64,000 nt of DNA from Legionella lytica (GTDB taxonomy: Bacteria; Pseudomonadota; Gammaproteobacteria; Legionellales; Legionellaceae): contig NZ_CP071527.1 in assembly GCF_023921225.1 (NCBI RefSeq), forward strand, positions 1,888,501 to 1,952,500, read 5' to 3'. Under the pieces are notes generated by a model. That model was not told where the DNA came from, ran no database searches, and was given only the letters and a program-made list of their open reading frames with translations. A program made the translations under genes and the position numbers. Position 1 is the first letter of the stretch. The number at the start of each line of letters is the position of its first letter. Shown here one piece after another: positions 35,980 through 45,216 of the stretch.

Positions 35980-37548
35980 ATGTTTATTGATGAATTGGCC
36001 AGTACATACCTTGCTCTTGAAAAAATTAAACCTTTACTTAATAAGGTGTCTCAGAAGCAGAAGAGTGTCCTTGAACAATTAAACCAAAATGTTGCGATTA
36101 CTGATTTAGTCGTTAGAACGCCTTTTACTCCCTACGGAGAAGCAGTTCCCTCCATAAATAGCCCATCAAAGCACCCGACTATAAATCGCCTTCAAGCATA
36201 TATTACAAGCCTATTTGCATTTGCTAATGAATACCATGGTGCAATTAATTGTGAACTAGAGTCAGATGGCTACCAGTTAAAAAAAGATAAAAAAAATAGC
36301 ATTACTCGTCTCTCTACCCATGAGTTCTCTTTTTACACTGAGCAAGCATTAACGCTTACTGAATTTCAATTAATCTTAAATAAGATAGAAAAAATGGCAG
36401 AAAAATTAACGCCAAATATCCATATTTTATTAAGCTCATTTGCAGTGAAAAACCAAGATGGCACCTTATTAAATATGTCCATTTTTATTGAGAGCGGCAC
36501 CCACCCCACAATTCATGTTTTCTCTAAAAATACCGCCTCTAAAAATGATGTTAATTATGATGGAGTCAACTCCTTATTTTCACAGCAACACGATGAGCAA
36601 GTAACCTTTCATGCAGATAATATCAGTGAACAAAATGGCTCTATTATTTCAACAGGGAGTGTTTTTGAGGTAAAAACTCATGGAGGTGCCTGTTATACAC
36701 AAGCTATTGATATCTGCTTAGACCATGGCTTACAACACAGTAAAGAACAGCTTATTCGCCGTATACTGGAAAATAACGACGAAATTTTACCTAGCCAAAT
36801 CGAGCATTGCGTCTCATCCAACAGTATTGAGTTATATAATGACAGCATTATTTCGGATTATTGTGTACACATTGATCCGTCAACATCAATGCAAATCTAT
36901 GGGGCACAATTCGGCTTAAAAGTACTTACTGCTGAAGCGAAAAAAAACATCATTCCAGATGAATATCCGCAAATGGAGATTGTTGAAAAAAAATGGGGAT
37001 ATACCATGGTCAATCCCCCTTTTGGTTCGGATTGTTGTATTGAAGTGTTCAGTGAGCGCCCGGCGGCAAAGTATATTCCCGAATTACAGGCAACTGTTGA
37101 ACAACATAACCAAGAGGTACAAGCCAAACAATTGGCCACGTTAAAACAAGAGTATTTAGGAACAAAAGGGAAAGTAGTTCGGCAGATTGAACAAAGCAAT
37201 CAATTAGTACATCGAATAGAAGAACTAGAAAAAAGAATGCTTAAACGCTGCAAGCCTAATATACTGCAAGAGTTGTTAAAAACAGATGAATACAAACATA
37301 AGCTGGAAGCAAAAAAAGTGGTTTCTAATTGCATAAAGCTCATGAATGATGCCATCAATGCCAAAGGTAATGCGAGTTTGCTCTTAGTACGTGCATGGAA
37401 AAAAGACTTTAATGCCAGAATCGACGCAATTACACCATTTGGAGTTCTATCATCATTTAAAAAAGCATTAAAAAAAGAGCTTCATGAAGTAATTGATAAC
37501 AAACTATCCAAGGCTCTTGGCTGCGATTTTGAATCACCTCGCCCCTAA
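35980..37548 (+). CDS. Hypothetical protein with C-terminal coiled coil, effector candidate
   Basis: AGGA precedes ATG 35980. The 522-residue soluble protein has three parts: a helical N-terminus (1-100), a mixed alpha/beta core (110-385) with segments SFAVKNQDGTLLNMSIFIES and GGACYTQAIDICLDHGLQ, and a coiled-coil C-terminus (390-470). I have a faint impression that the core recurs in other Legionella proteins of unknown function, but cannot name a family. Conserved-looking Cys and His residues in the core (GGACYTQ, CLDHG) might be catalytic; this is speculation. It is not in an operon. Confidence 0.7.
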   Translation: MFIDELASTYLALEKIKPLLNKVSQKQKSVLEQLNQNVAITDLVVRTPFTPYGEAVPSINSPSKHPTINRLQAYITSLFAFANEYHGAINCELESDGYQLKKDKKNSITRLSTHEFSFYTEQALTLTEFQLILNKIEKMAEKLTPNIHILLSSFAVKNQDGTLLNMSIFIESGTHPTIHVFSKNTASKNDVNYDGVNSLFSQQHDEQVTFHADNISEQNGSIISTGSVFEVKTHGGACYTQAIDICLDHGLQHSKEQLIRRILENNDEILPSQIEHCVSSNSIELYNDSIISDYCVHIDPSTSMQIYGAQFGLKVLTAEAKKNIIPDEYPQMEIVEKKWGYTMVNPPFGSDCCIEVFSERPAAKYIPELQATVEQHNQEVQAKQLATLKQEYLGTKGKVVRQIEQSNQLVHRIEELEKRMLKRCKPNILQELLKTDEYKHKLEAKKVVSNCIKLMNDAINAKGNASLLLVRAWKKDFNARIDAITPFGVLSSFKKALKKELHEVIDNKLSKALGCDFESPRP

Positions 37549-37588
37549 AATGTGATATCATCTTGTTTTTCATTTACTTATATTAACA

Positions 37589-38659
37589 ATGAACCTTAAA
37601 GCCTTCTTTTTGGGGATGCTCGTTTGTAGCCCAAGCTTTGCCACTGCAAAATTTACTCCCACAGAACCGCTCCCAGCCCAAAGTTACACGCTAAATGGCT
37701 CTGCCTTATGTGCAACAGCTAAAGAAACTTTAGCCTATTTAAATAAAGGACAACACTATGATCCTCAAGTAATTCATGAGGGAAAAGTTTTTAAAATACC
37801 TCTTGCCCGAGTGAAACAAACATTAAGCTTTATTTGTCAAAATCAAAGTAAATTGAATGACCCTGCTTTTGTGAAACAACATTTTGACTTTGTTCGTTGG
37901 TATCCTGATCAAGCGCAGGCAAAACCACTTAAAGCCCAAAAAGCCCTTCTTGCTCACTTGCCCCAAGATAAAATTTTGATGACTAAATATTATGTGCATC
38001 GGGCAAAGGCTGTGTCCAAGCCTAATCCGTCCTACCCTGTTGCATTGTATGCTCTTCCTCAAGATGAGGCCGCATTAACACTTGAAGAAGCAAATACAAA
38101 ACCGGGATTAACACGTTTTCATTATGGAAAACAAGCCATAATAAAAGGCGCTTTGGCAAATAAAAATGTACCCGTATTGGCCTATTTAAAGCGTACTGAT
38201 TTAGAAGCAGCATTGCTACAAGGCACGATTGTCGTTGAATTTATGGATCAAGGCCATAAAACTAAAGTTTTTAATGTGCATCGTTGCAACAACATTGCTT
38301 ATGATAAAACCAAGTCACCTTACCAGCAGGAGCGTTATTGGTTCTTCAAACAAGTTAATGGCATTAAAGGATATGGTAAAGATGCAGACCATAAAATTAC
38401 CGTAAATAGCGAAGTAACCTTTGCGGCGGATCTTGAGCAATTTGGTCTGGGTAAATTACTGATGGTGCAATACCCGGATCATTCAGGAAAGCTAATAACT
38501 CGAGCCGGTATTTTTGCCGATACGGGGGGGGCTTTTACACATAACCAATATCAAGTTGATTTTCTGACAGGGACATATGCAGGTAATGACGCATTTTATA
38601 AGGCTAATCGCCATTTACCGGACTATGTAAATGCTTATTTTATGGTGTTAAAAAACTAA
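37589..38659 (+). CDS. Exported MltA/3D-domain protein, putative murein hydrolase
   Basis: A signal peptide (MNLKAFFLGMLVCSPSFATA) is followed by a 200-residue unrecognised region and a C-terminal 3D/MltA-like double-psi beta-barrel. The end matches the catalytic block of MltA: FADTGGAFTHNQYQVDF with Asp311 in the position of MltA Asp. The upstream part (AALLQGTIVVEF) resembles the middle of MltA. It is most likely a lytic transglycosylase-like enzyme in the periplasm. The amidase gene starts 2 nt after its stop, so the two form one operon devoted to peptidoglycan. Confidence 0.75.
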   Translation: MNLKAFFLGMLVCSPSFATAKFTPTEPLPAQSYTLNGSALCATAKETLAYLNKGQHYDPQVIHEGKVFKIPLARVKQTLSFICQNQSKLNDPAFVKQHFDFVRWYPDQAQAKPLKAQKALLAHLPQDKILMTKYYVHRAKAVSKPNPSYPVALYALPQDEAALTLEEANTKPGLTRFHYGKQAIIKGALANKNVPVLAYLKRTDLEAALLQGTIVVEFMDQGHKTKVFNVHRCNNIAYDKTKSPYQQERYWFFKQVNGIKGYGKDADHKITVNSEVTFAADLEQFGLGKLLMVQYPDHSGKLITRAGIFADTGGAFTHNQYQVDFLTGTYAGNDAFYKANRHLPDYVNAYFMVLKN

Positions 38660-38660
38660 T

Positions 38661-39350
38661 ATGAAAAACTCGCTACTTTTTTTATGCTTTATCAACTCAT
38701 TTGCGCACGCTTTTTCTTGTGAAAAGCCCCAAGTGATTCATCAAGCTCCAATTCAATTTGGCAAAGAGCGCATTGCCTTAACTCAGCAATATCAAAAAGA
38801 TCATTATGGAATAAACTCTAAATCAATCAAAATTGAGCCTAAAATGATTGTGTTGCATTGGACCTGTATCTCCAGCTTAAAAGTAACGTTCCGTGTATTT
38901 GACTCCCCTGCATTTCCACAAAACTCCCCACGCACTAAGGATTTGCCAGGAGCGTTGAATGTATCAAGTCATTTTGTAGTTGATCGTGATGGCAGCATTT
39001 ATCAACTCATGCCCGACAATTGGATGGCACGCCATGTAATCGGTCTGAATCACTATGCCATTGGCATTGAAAATATTGGTGGGATAGACGGTAAAGATGA
39101 TCTGACAGATGCGCAGGTTAAAGCAAATGCATTTTTAGTCTGTCATTTAAAGAAAAAATACCCACAAATAGAATATGTTATTGGGCATAATGACTATTTA
39201 AGTTTTAAAAATACACCACTTTGGCAGGAGTTAGATCCTAATTATCAAACAGATAAAGAGGACCCCGGACCTACTTTTCTTAATAAGGTTAGGGCATCCG
39301 TTGGGACGTTTAAAACACCGACTTATTGGCGAACTTATGCTAACAAATAA
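38661..39350 (+). CDS. Exported N-acetylmuramoyl-L-alanine amidase
   Basis: A signal peptide of about 17 residues precedes an Amidase_2 domain. Zinc ligands and catalytic residues are in place: His66 in VLHWT, Glu137 in IGIEN, His176 in IGHND, and Lys199 with Asp201 in KEDPG, matching the K-x-D of AmpD. It cleaves the bond between MurNAc and L-Ala. Together with the MltA-like protein upstream (1 nt spacing), it forms an exported pair able to cut glycan and stem peptide. It lacks a peptidoglycan-binding domain. Confidence 0.9.
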   Translation: MKNSLLFLCFINSFAHAFSCEKPQVIHQAPIQFGKERIALTQQYQKDHYGINSKSIKIEPKMIVLHWTCISSLKVTFRVFDSPAFPQNSPRTKDLPGALNVSSHFVVDRDGSIYQLMPDNWMARHVIGLNHYAIGIENIGGIDGKDDLTDAQVKANAFLVCHLKKKYPQIEYVIGHNDYLSFKNTPLWQELDPNYQTDKEDPGPTFLNKVRASVGTFKTPTYWRTYANK

Positions 39351-39410
39351 TGTAACCCTTCACGTATGGTGTCAACATTAAGACACCGCAAGCACGCGAA
39401 CTACAACAAC

Positions 39411-39441
39411 CGCATTCCCACGGCTTGACCGCGAGAATGCG
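39411..39441. repeat. Palindromic intergenic element, CCGCGG type
   Basis: Outer arms cgcattc / gaatgcg enclose a degenerate ccacgg-cttga-ccgcg core, the same build as at 49674 and the core at 28100. It lies between the convergent amidase and secreted-protein genes. Confidence 0.6.
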
Positions 39442-39462
39442 AGAGAGAAAATTAAAACATCA

Positions 39463-40056
39463 CTACAGCTCTATCCTAACCCTAGCCATTCCCTCCCCAC
39501 CTGGTACCCCCATAGTAAGCAAATCCCCATTTGTTGAATCAAAAACAGGCGCTGCAGCAGCACCAATTCCCCAAGAAGTTCCTGAAACAGCCTGGGCTGA
39601 TGCAGGAATTCCTGTTCCAGTAACTAATAAAGCTAAATTAGTTACTGGAACCGTGGGTGCTAAATAATGAATTGGTGCCGTTGCGTTGGTTGCAGGCACT
39701 GGCGTACTCGTAGTTGAATCATAAATAATGGTGCTCGTTGAGCCGATAATTGTTCGTAAGGTAGTTACCGAAACCGACGTGATTCCCGTGCATTGAGTTG
39801 CAGAATGTGCTTTTTTTGCATCCCATTTTACAATGAGTGAACCATTAAAATTTAACATCTGCTTCAATGAACAAGCGCCAATATGATCAGAAACCTGAAC
39901 TAGAATACTTGTGGCTGTCGAACCAACATTTATCCCATTGGCCAAACTATTAATAATAGTAACTTTCCCTGAAGTAACCGCGCTAAATGCTGCTCCAGAA
40001 ACCAACACAAAAAAAGCCATAGTTAACTTAAGCAATTGACCCCCTCTTTCATCCAT
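39463..40056 (-). CDS. Secreted hypothetical protein, tandem paralogue 2
   Basis: An AGGAAGAGG ribosome site precedes ATG 40056. A signal peptide (residues about 10-27, ending FSA) leads to a Thr/Ser/Val-rich mature protein of about 170 residues with beta-strand character and two Cys. It is clearly paralogous to the gene at 40075: both share FSAVTSG, TIINxLAN, VKWD, HSATQC and the ending APVFD...GVPGG. Probably a secreted or outer-membrane protein; function unknown. Spacing of 18 nt to the preceding paralogue indicates an operon arising by tandem duplication. Confidence 0.75.
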   Translation of the reverse strand: MDERGGQLLKLTMAFFVLVSGAAFSAVTSGKVTIINSLANGINVGSTATSILVQVSDHIGACSLKQMLNFNGSLIVKWDAKKAHSATQCTGITSVSVTTLRTIIGSTSTIIYDSTTSTPVPATNATAPIHYLAPTVPVTNLALLVTGTGIPASAQAVSGTSWGIGAAAAPVFDSTNGDLLTMGVPGGEGMARVRIEL

Positions 40057-40074
40057 AACAAACCTCTTCCTTTT

Positions 40075-40704
40075 TTATTCAGATACATACGGGAGAACAC
40101 CATAAAGCCTTGCGGTCTTCTCTGCTTGAAATCCAGCCAACCCCATTCCACCAGGTACACCAACCACTGTCAATGCCCCATTGTTTATATCAAAAACGGG
40201 AGTCGATGCCGCATTAATTCCCCAGCCAGTTCCTGAAACTGCCTGATTAGAACTTGGCTCCCCTGAGCCTGTAACTAAAAGAACTAAATTAGACATTGGA
40301 TTAGTTGGGGCAATATAGGTAACTGCTCCACTTGCCGTAAGTGCAGGCACAGTCGTAGATGTGGTTGTATCGTAAAGAATGGTATTTACGGTACCTACAC
40401 GAGTTTTCAACGGAGTAACCTTAACCGAAACAATTCGTGTGCATTGGGTTGCCGAATGCGTTTTTGTAGAATCCCACTTAACTACTGTTGAACCGTTATA
40501 ATTCACTGTTCGTGTAGTAGCACAAAAGCCTGTAGCATCTGAAACTTGCACATTAATACTTGATGCCGTAGTTCCCGTCCCTGAGCCTGTCTCATTGGCT
40601 AATCCATTGATAATAGTAATCTGTCCCGAAGTGACTGCACTAAACGCAGATTGTGAGGCTATAAATGTCAATGCGATAGCAAATCTTTTTGTTCTTATAT
40701 CCAT
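40075..40704 (-). CDS. Secreted hypothetical protein, tandem paralogue 1
   Basis: Signal peptide at residues about 7-23 (ALTFIASQSAFSA), then a Thr/Ser/Val-rich beta protein with Cys pairs in GFCATTRTVNYNG and SATQCTRI. About half of its positions match the adjacent paralogue. AGGAC lies before the ATG. The gene at 63519 shares a weak overall pattern (signal peptide, PVFD/YDPTNGDL ending), hinting at a wider family. No domain is recognised. Confidence 0.75.
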   Translation of the reverse strand: MDIRTKRFAIALTFIASQSAFSAVTSGQITIINGLANETGSGTGTTASSINVQVSDATGFCATTRTVNYNGSTVVKWDSTKTHSATQCTRIVSVKVTPLKTRVGTVNTILYDTTTSTTVPALTASGAVTYIAPTNPMSNLVLLVTGSGEPSSNQAVSGTGWGINAASTPVFDINNGALTVVGVPGGMGLAGFQAEKTARLYGVLPYVSE

Positions 40705-40986
40705 AATAAAATTGTCCTTACATTTCTCGCATTAATTAAGCCGCAAAAGAAAGTCTAGCAGCAGAATAAGGCTCCTTGCAAAAACTGTTCCCTATCATAG
40801 AAAATGCCATCATCAAATGCTGATTCATAACCATGCAAGGAATAAATGATGGAAATTTTGCAATGACGTGTTGGGGCTGTGGACCCACCTAAACTGTATA
40901 AATATCAGCCTTAACTTAATAGTAAACTACAGAGTGCCCACAGAGATATACATAAGATAGAGTGGCCTACAACCAGGCTAGGCCTC

Positions 40987-41664
40987 TCAAAAATTAGCGA
41001 TTTTGCTTTCTTGATATACCTCAGAAATACGGCTTCCATCCCACATATAACGAAGATGACAACCCTGCCTGGGTAAAGTCAACGCAGGCGGCCTAAAAAC
41101 TGCCATACATAGTCCCTCATTATTTCGAATACTCGGATAAAGTAAGCCCCAATGCTTCTCATCATAAACCTTTTTTCCAAAAGCCTGACTTTTATCGTAA
41201 AACATCGGGTCTGGGTTTAATAACTCACTATATTCACTGCTTCTCAGATCAATTAATGGTTTTTTAATTTTAGCAATGTATTCACGCATGGTAATCGCGC
41301 AAGGCTTTTCCTGGGATGCACTATAAAACCGTTCGCGGTGAAAAACAGTCTCTTTTATAGCGGTTTCTAACGAGCAAGCGGCATAATAAACACCATAACT
41401 TCCATCTGTAAACCGTGAGGGCTGGCCAATATGAGTAAATGCGGCCATAAGTGGCGTTGAACCTGGCCCTCCAATCCAATCTTCTTTAGGAATTAAATTT
41501 ATTCGGCCTAGTTCAGACTGTATACGCTCATTTGTTAATCCTTCAAGTAAAGCGATTTGCTCAAGTTCTTCCTCTGTATCCGCCCAATCAAACAATGAGA
41601 TGGGCGGAAATTTTGAAGGAACCAGTCGATGCACATTTTTTTCATAATTTATTGATGAGTGCAT
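40987..41664 (-). CDS. RES-domain toxin
   Basis: The product shows the RES pattern: RFTDGSYGVYYAACSLETAIKE with the conserved Arg, Tyr and Glu, and a later conserved Ser in the C-terminal half. Characterised RES toxins degrade or modify NAD+ and so stop growth. Its ATG (41664) is immediately next to the antitoxin stop (41665), with AGGATAT inside the antitoxin end as ribosome site, the usual coupling of Xre-RES pairs. Length 225 is normal. Confidence 0.88.
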   Translation of the reverse strand: MHSSINYEKNVHRLVPSKFPPISLFDWADTEEELEQIALLEGLTNERIQSELGRINLIPKEDWIGGPGSTPLMAAFTHIGQPSRFTDGSYGVYYAACSLETAIKETVFHRERFYSASQEKPCAITMREYIAKIKKPLIDLRSSEYSELLNPDPMFYDKSQAFGKKVYDEKHWGLLYPSIRNNEGLCMAVFRPPALTLPRQGCHLRYMWDGSRISEVYQESKIANF

Positions 41665-42048
41665 TTAATATCCTCGCCAAAAGTCCAAAAATTTTCGTAC
41701 CTCCGCAAGACGAACTATCCCCCCTTCTAACATGTATTCTTTGGGGGTTAAGCCATTAAATGGCGGTAATGTATTTTTACGATTAATCCAAGTTCTCGCC
41801 TGCTCGGCATCATCAAATAAAATGCGTAAATCCTTATAAATTCCTAAAAGGTAAGAAACACGCTCCTTCTGATCTCGGCTCAGCTTTGACCGATGAGAAG
41901 TATAGGTTGAACGCGGCATGTCCCCCATGAGAATACGTGCCTCAGACTCTTTAAGGTCAAAACGCTCAACAAGATTAAATAAAGACTTCCATACAACTTC
42001 CTCAGGGATTGCATTAATGGGGCTTGTACTAACATGCATATCAATCAC
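41665..42048 (-). CDS. Xre/ParS (DUF2384)-type antitoxin of the RES pair
   Basis: 127 residues: a helix-turn-helix-like N-terminal part (SEARILMGDMPRSTYTSHRS) and a C-terminal DUF2384/MbcA-ParS-Xre domain (ARTWINRKNTLPPFNGLTP, ending GGIVRLAEVRKFLDFW). It should neutralise the RES toxin and repress the shared promoter. AAGGTG lies 7 nt before ATG 42048. A perfect palindrome 35 nt upstream is a likely operator. Confidence 0.88.
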   Translation of the reverse strand: MIDMHVSTSPINAIPEEVVWKSLFNLVERFDLKESEARILMGDMPRSTYTSHRSKLSRDQKERVSYLLGIYKDLRILFDDAEQARTWINRKNTLPPFNGLTPKEYMLEGGIVRLAEVRKFLDFWRGY

Positions 42049-42082
42049 CTTGTTATATTACTCTATTGATATCAAATATAGA

Positions 42083-42108
42083 CCATATAGAGACAAATGT
42101 CTATATGG
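42083..42108. promoter_or_regulatory. Probable operator of the RES-Xre unit
   Basis: Perfect 9-bp arms ccatataga (42083-42091) and tctatatgg (42100-42108) are separated by 8 nt that themselves contain a gac/gtc match. The site lies 35 nt upstream of the antitoxin ATG, overlapping the place where its promoter must be (TTGTCT on the minus strand could be a -35 box). Autoregulation by the antitoxin is expected. Confidence 0.65.
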
Positions 42109-42287
42109 ATGCATTTTATTGCATGATAAAGACATGCCCTTAAAATAGTTATGCATTCTACCTAGCGTATTTGTATTGTTTAATCAAGCCCAAATAACGC
42201 GATACAAAAACCAATTATTGAGAGACCGTCAACTATTGACTATTATTTAGACATGCCTTACAAGAAATCGCATGTGAGATTAATCCA

Positions 42288-44429
42288 ATGAAGAATACAG
42301 TGTCCCAAGATCCTACTGTAAAAAAGCTACTCCAACGAGTTAAAGAATTGGAACTCACCATTAAAGTACAACAAAATAAAATCAGCCAACTGGATTCAGA
42401 AAATTTTCAATTAAAAAATCTCATCGACAATCTTCCTGACGGCATTTATTGGAAAGATAAAAACGGCCTTTGGTCTGGTGTTAACAAACAAGAAGCGCAA
42501 AACCTAAATAAAATGAGCTTTATTACTGACTGCCCTGACATACTTGGTAAATCCGATTATCAGTTATTCGATAAAGAAACCGCCGATGAATATCGAAAAA
42601 ATGACATTGAAGTGATGACGAACCAAGTCGAAATTACCCGTGAAGAAATCAACAAACTACCCAATGGTGAAATATTGGTGCAGCTCGCTACAAAAAGGCC
42701 TTTATGGGATAGAGAAGGCAATGTTGTCGGCATTGTTGGTAATACCGTTGATATATCCTATTTAAAAAAAATCGAAGGCGAAGTAAAAATAGCGATGGAA
42801 AAATCAGAAATAGCCAATAAAGCCAAAACCGAATTTCTAGAAAACATGCGTCATGATATTCGCACACCATTAACAGGCATTGTCGGTTTTGCAGACATAC
42901 TAAAACTGGAATCCGATAATGTTCAAATTAAAGAATATGCCGAAAATTTAGTTGCCTCAAGTCATGCACTGCTTGATCTATTAGATGAAGTACTGGAAGC
43001 CGTCCGAGTAAGTTCAGGAGAAATCCCTAAACTTAAGAAAAAATTTGATTTGAAAAAGTCCTTACAGCAAATCATTGATTTAAATAGAGCCAAAGCCGCT
43101 CAAAAAAAACTGGAACTTTCTCTCAACTTTGATCCATCAATTCCTGAACACTTAATTGGTGATAAGGTTCGGGTGAATCGAATTGTTCTTGAGCTCATCA
43201 CCAATGCCTTAAATTTTACAAATAATGGTTTTGTTCGGCTCAGTGCGGAACTTGCTAAACGAAACAACAGAGAACTTATCATCAAACTTATTGTAGAAGA
43301 CTCAGGGATAGGTGTTCCCCCAGAGCGGCAACAAGAAATTTATGTGCAATTCACCCGCCTTACACCTTCATATCAAGGAATTTATAAGGGCACAGGGCTC
43401 GGGCTTTCTGTGGTAAAACAGTTTATTGATGAGCTTGGAGGGGAAATTTATCTAGAAAGCGAACCTCGAAAAGGCTCAAAATTTATTTGCATCATCCCGC
43501 TACAAGAGTCATTACTTAATGATAATTTAGGACTTGACGAAGCATTTGAGCCCCCACGCGCGCTAAGCTATCGCGAGGAACTTAAAACACCTCATAATGA
43601 TTTAAATAGCAATGAATTCCGTATTCTGGTTGTAGAAGACAATCCCATTGCGCAAACCATGGCTAAATCTATTCTCAGTAAGCTAAATTGTAACACCGAT
43701 ATTGCAGAATCAGGTAGACGGGCTGTAGCTCTATGGAAAACCAGATACTATGATTTAATATTTATGGATATCGGCCTACCCGATTTAGATGGTTATGAAG
43801 TAACACATCAAATTCGAGTGAATGAATTGCCACGAAAAACACACACACCAATCATTGCCCTGACAGCTCATATTGGTGATGAAAACAAAAAACGCTGTAT
43901 TGAAGCCGGAATGAATGCCGTACTGACCAAACCGCTGACCCTAAAAAACTGCTCAGACATTCTTGATGCATTCATTCCTGGGCACAAAAAGAAAGAAGAT
44001 GAATCTCAAACTGCATACTATTTAGCTGATTTGCCCGATACCATAGAGCATTTATTTGACCTAACCGAGTTTCCCCTGCTAGATATTGATGAAGGCATTA
44101 AAACTACAGGTAATCAAGCCATATTAGCCGAAATGCTCAGCTTGTTGATTCAGGATTCATTGCCTAAAGATGTGCAGCTCATGGAAGAGGCTCATCAATC
44201 TCGTGATTGGGATAAAACACAACAACTGGCTCATAAAATTAAGGGGGGCGCAATTTATGTGGGTACGGTGAAAATGAAAATAGCCTGCCAGTACCTTGAG
44301 CGCTATTGGAAAACAAGACACTCTGAGTTGCTTGAGGAGCTATATCAACAGGCGGTTACGGTAATTCACGAAAGTATGCAGGAAGTTAACCGTTGGCTGA
44401 AAGCTCAGCAGGGAACTGCGCGCAATTAA
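42288..44429 (+). CDS. Hybrid histidine kinase: PAS-HisKA-HATPase-REC-Hpt
   Basis: Order of domains: short coiled coil (1-45), PAS with GIYWKDKNG (50-160), HisKA with MRHDIRTPLTG and phospho-His189, HATPase with ITNALNF, EDSGIGV and GTGLGLSVV (about 285-405), receiver with Asp494 in FMDIGLPDLDG and Lys548, and Hpt with His649 in AHKIKGG. There are no membrane segments, so it is a cytoplasmic sensor, signal unknown. A complete phosphorelay in one chain implies an outside response regulator as final target; the lone receiver at 48162 is a candidate. Its PAS resembles those of the kinase at 46499. Confidence 0.95.
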   Translation: MKNTVSQDPTVKKLLQRVKELELTIKVQQNKISQLDSENFQLKNLIDNLPDGIYWKDKNGLWSGVNKQEAQNLNKMSFITDCPDILGKSDYQLFDKETADEYRKNDIEVMTNQVEITREEINKLPNGEILVQLATKRPLWDREGNVVGIVGNTVDISYLKKIEGEVKIAMEKSEIANKAKTEFLENMRHDIRTPLTGIVGFADILKLESDNVQIKEYAENLVASSHALLDLLDEVLEAVRVSSGEIPKLKKKFDLKKSLQQIIDLNRAKAAQKKLELSLNFDPSIPEHLIGDKVRVNRIVLELITNALNFTNNGFVRLSAELAKRNNRELIIKLIVEDSGIGVPPERQQEIYVQFTRLTPSYQGIYKGTGLGLSVVKQFIDELGGEIYLESEPRKGSKFICIIPLQESLLNDNLGLDEAFEPPRALSYREELKTPHNDLNSNEFRILVVEDNPIAQTMAKSILSKLNCNTDIAESGRRAVALWKTRYYDLIFMDIGLPDLDGYEVTHQIRVNELPRKTHTPIIALTAHIGDENKKRCIEAGMNAVLTKPLTLKNCSDILDAFIPGHKKKEDESQTAYYLADLPDTIEHLFDLTEFPLLDIDEGIKTTGNQAILAEMLSLLIQDSLPKDVQLMEEAHQSRDWDKTQQLAHKIKGGAIYVGTVKMKIACQYLERYWKTRHSELLEELYQQAVTVIHESMQEVNRWLKAQQGTARN

Positions 44430-44568
44430 AAGCACCTCATTCAAGGAATTCCCTACGGTTGCAAACAGCCAGGTTGCTCTAAATGTAGCACACGGAGTGT
44501 ATGTCTAAACCATTGATGGCTTTACTCGTAGCAACTGTTTTGAATTAAAACTCACGACGGTTGCGACG

Positions 44569-44763
44569 CTATAAATCATTAAACTCTTCACTGGATGCAA
44601 AAGGGTCAGCTGGCTCCCCAGGAATTTTTCGCGACTCATTAGCCCACTCACCAAGATCAATTAATTTGCACCGATCGGAGCAAAATGGCCTGAATTTGTT
44701 TTCTGGTATCCAGGTGTTAGGTTTGCCGCAAGTAGGGCACTTTACTTTCTGTGGATTCTTCAT
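44569..44763 (-). CDS. yacG: DNA gyrase inhibitor YacG, zinc protein
   Basis: 64 residues with the YacG zinc knuckle, [10 protein letters not shown] (Cys9, Cys12) and [17 protein letters not shown] (Cys28, Cys32), followed by the acidic tail. YacG binds GyrB and inhibits gyrase. It lies between two plus-strand signalling genes, convergent with the hybrid kinase. Confidence 0.95.
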   Translation of the reverse strand: MKNPQKVKCPTCGKPNTWIPENKFRPFCSDRCKLIDLGEWANESRKIPGEPADPFASSEEFNDL

Positions 44764-44919
44764 AACTACATTTATTTGTTTATTTTAGAACACATAGTAT
44801 ATATCAAGCCTTTCAGACAAAGAAATCTCAAATATTAATTTATATTTTCCTGCTTGATATGTAACAATTAGAAAAAGAAACTAAATGATTTATTACAGTA
44901 ATTAGGATATGTACCCTAA

Positions 44920-45201
44920 ATGGACGTTACCAAGCTTCTTATTAATTTTGGATTTTCAATCAGTTTAATTGCAAATGCTCTTTTATTTATCCCCCAAATT
45001 ATTTCCCTTTTAAGGCATCAGTCAGCACAAGGCGTTTCCTTATTAACCTTCGCAGGATTTAATGTCATCCAGTTTTTTACTGTATGCCACGGATTAATCG
45101 AAGCGGATCATTTACTCGTCGCGGGTTACATTTTAAGCTTAATTACATGTGGCACCGTTACATTCTTGATCATTTATTTTAGATACATCAAAAAAAATTA
45201 A
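44920..45201 (+). CDS. SemiSWEET-like PQ-loop transporter subunit
   Basis: 93 residues with three membrane helices and the PQ motif at 25-26 (LLFIPQIISLL), followed by SAQGVSLLTF, the typical layout of bacterial SemiSWEETs. These dimerise to pass sugars or similar small solutes through the inner membrane. The next gene starts 15 nt downstream, suggesting an operon. Confidence 0.85.
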   Translation: MDVTKLLINFGFSISLIANALLFIPQIISLLRHQSAQGVSLLTFAGFNVIQFFTVCHGLIEADHLLVAGYILSLITCGTVTFLIIYFRYIKKN

Positions 45202-45216
45202 CGAGCATAGACAGGC

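Noticed and set aside
39425..39667. A small plus-strand frame opposite the secreted protein at 39463
   Set aside because: It is the mirror of a Thr/Val/Ala-rich gene that has a signal peptide, a ribosome site and a paralogue.
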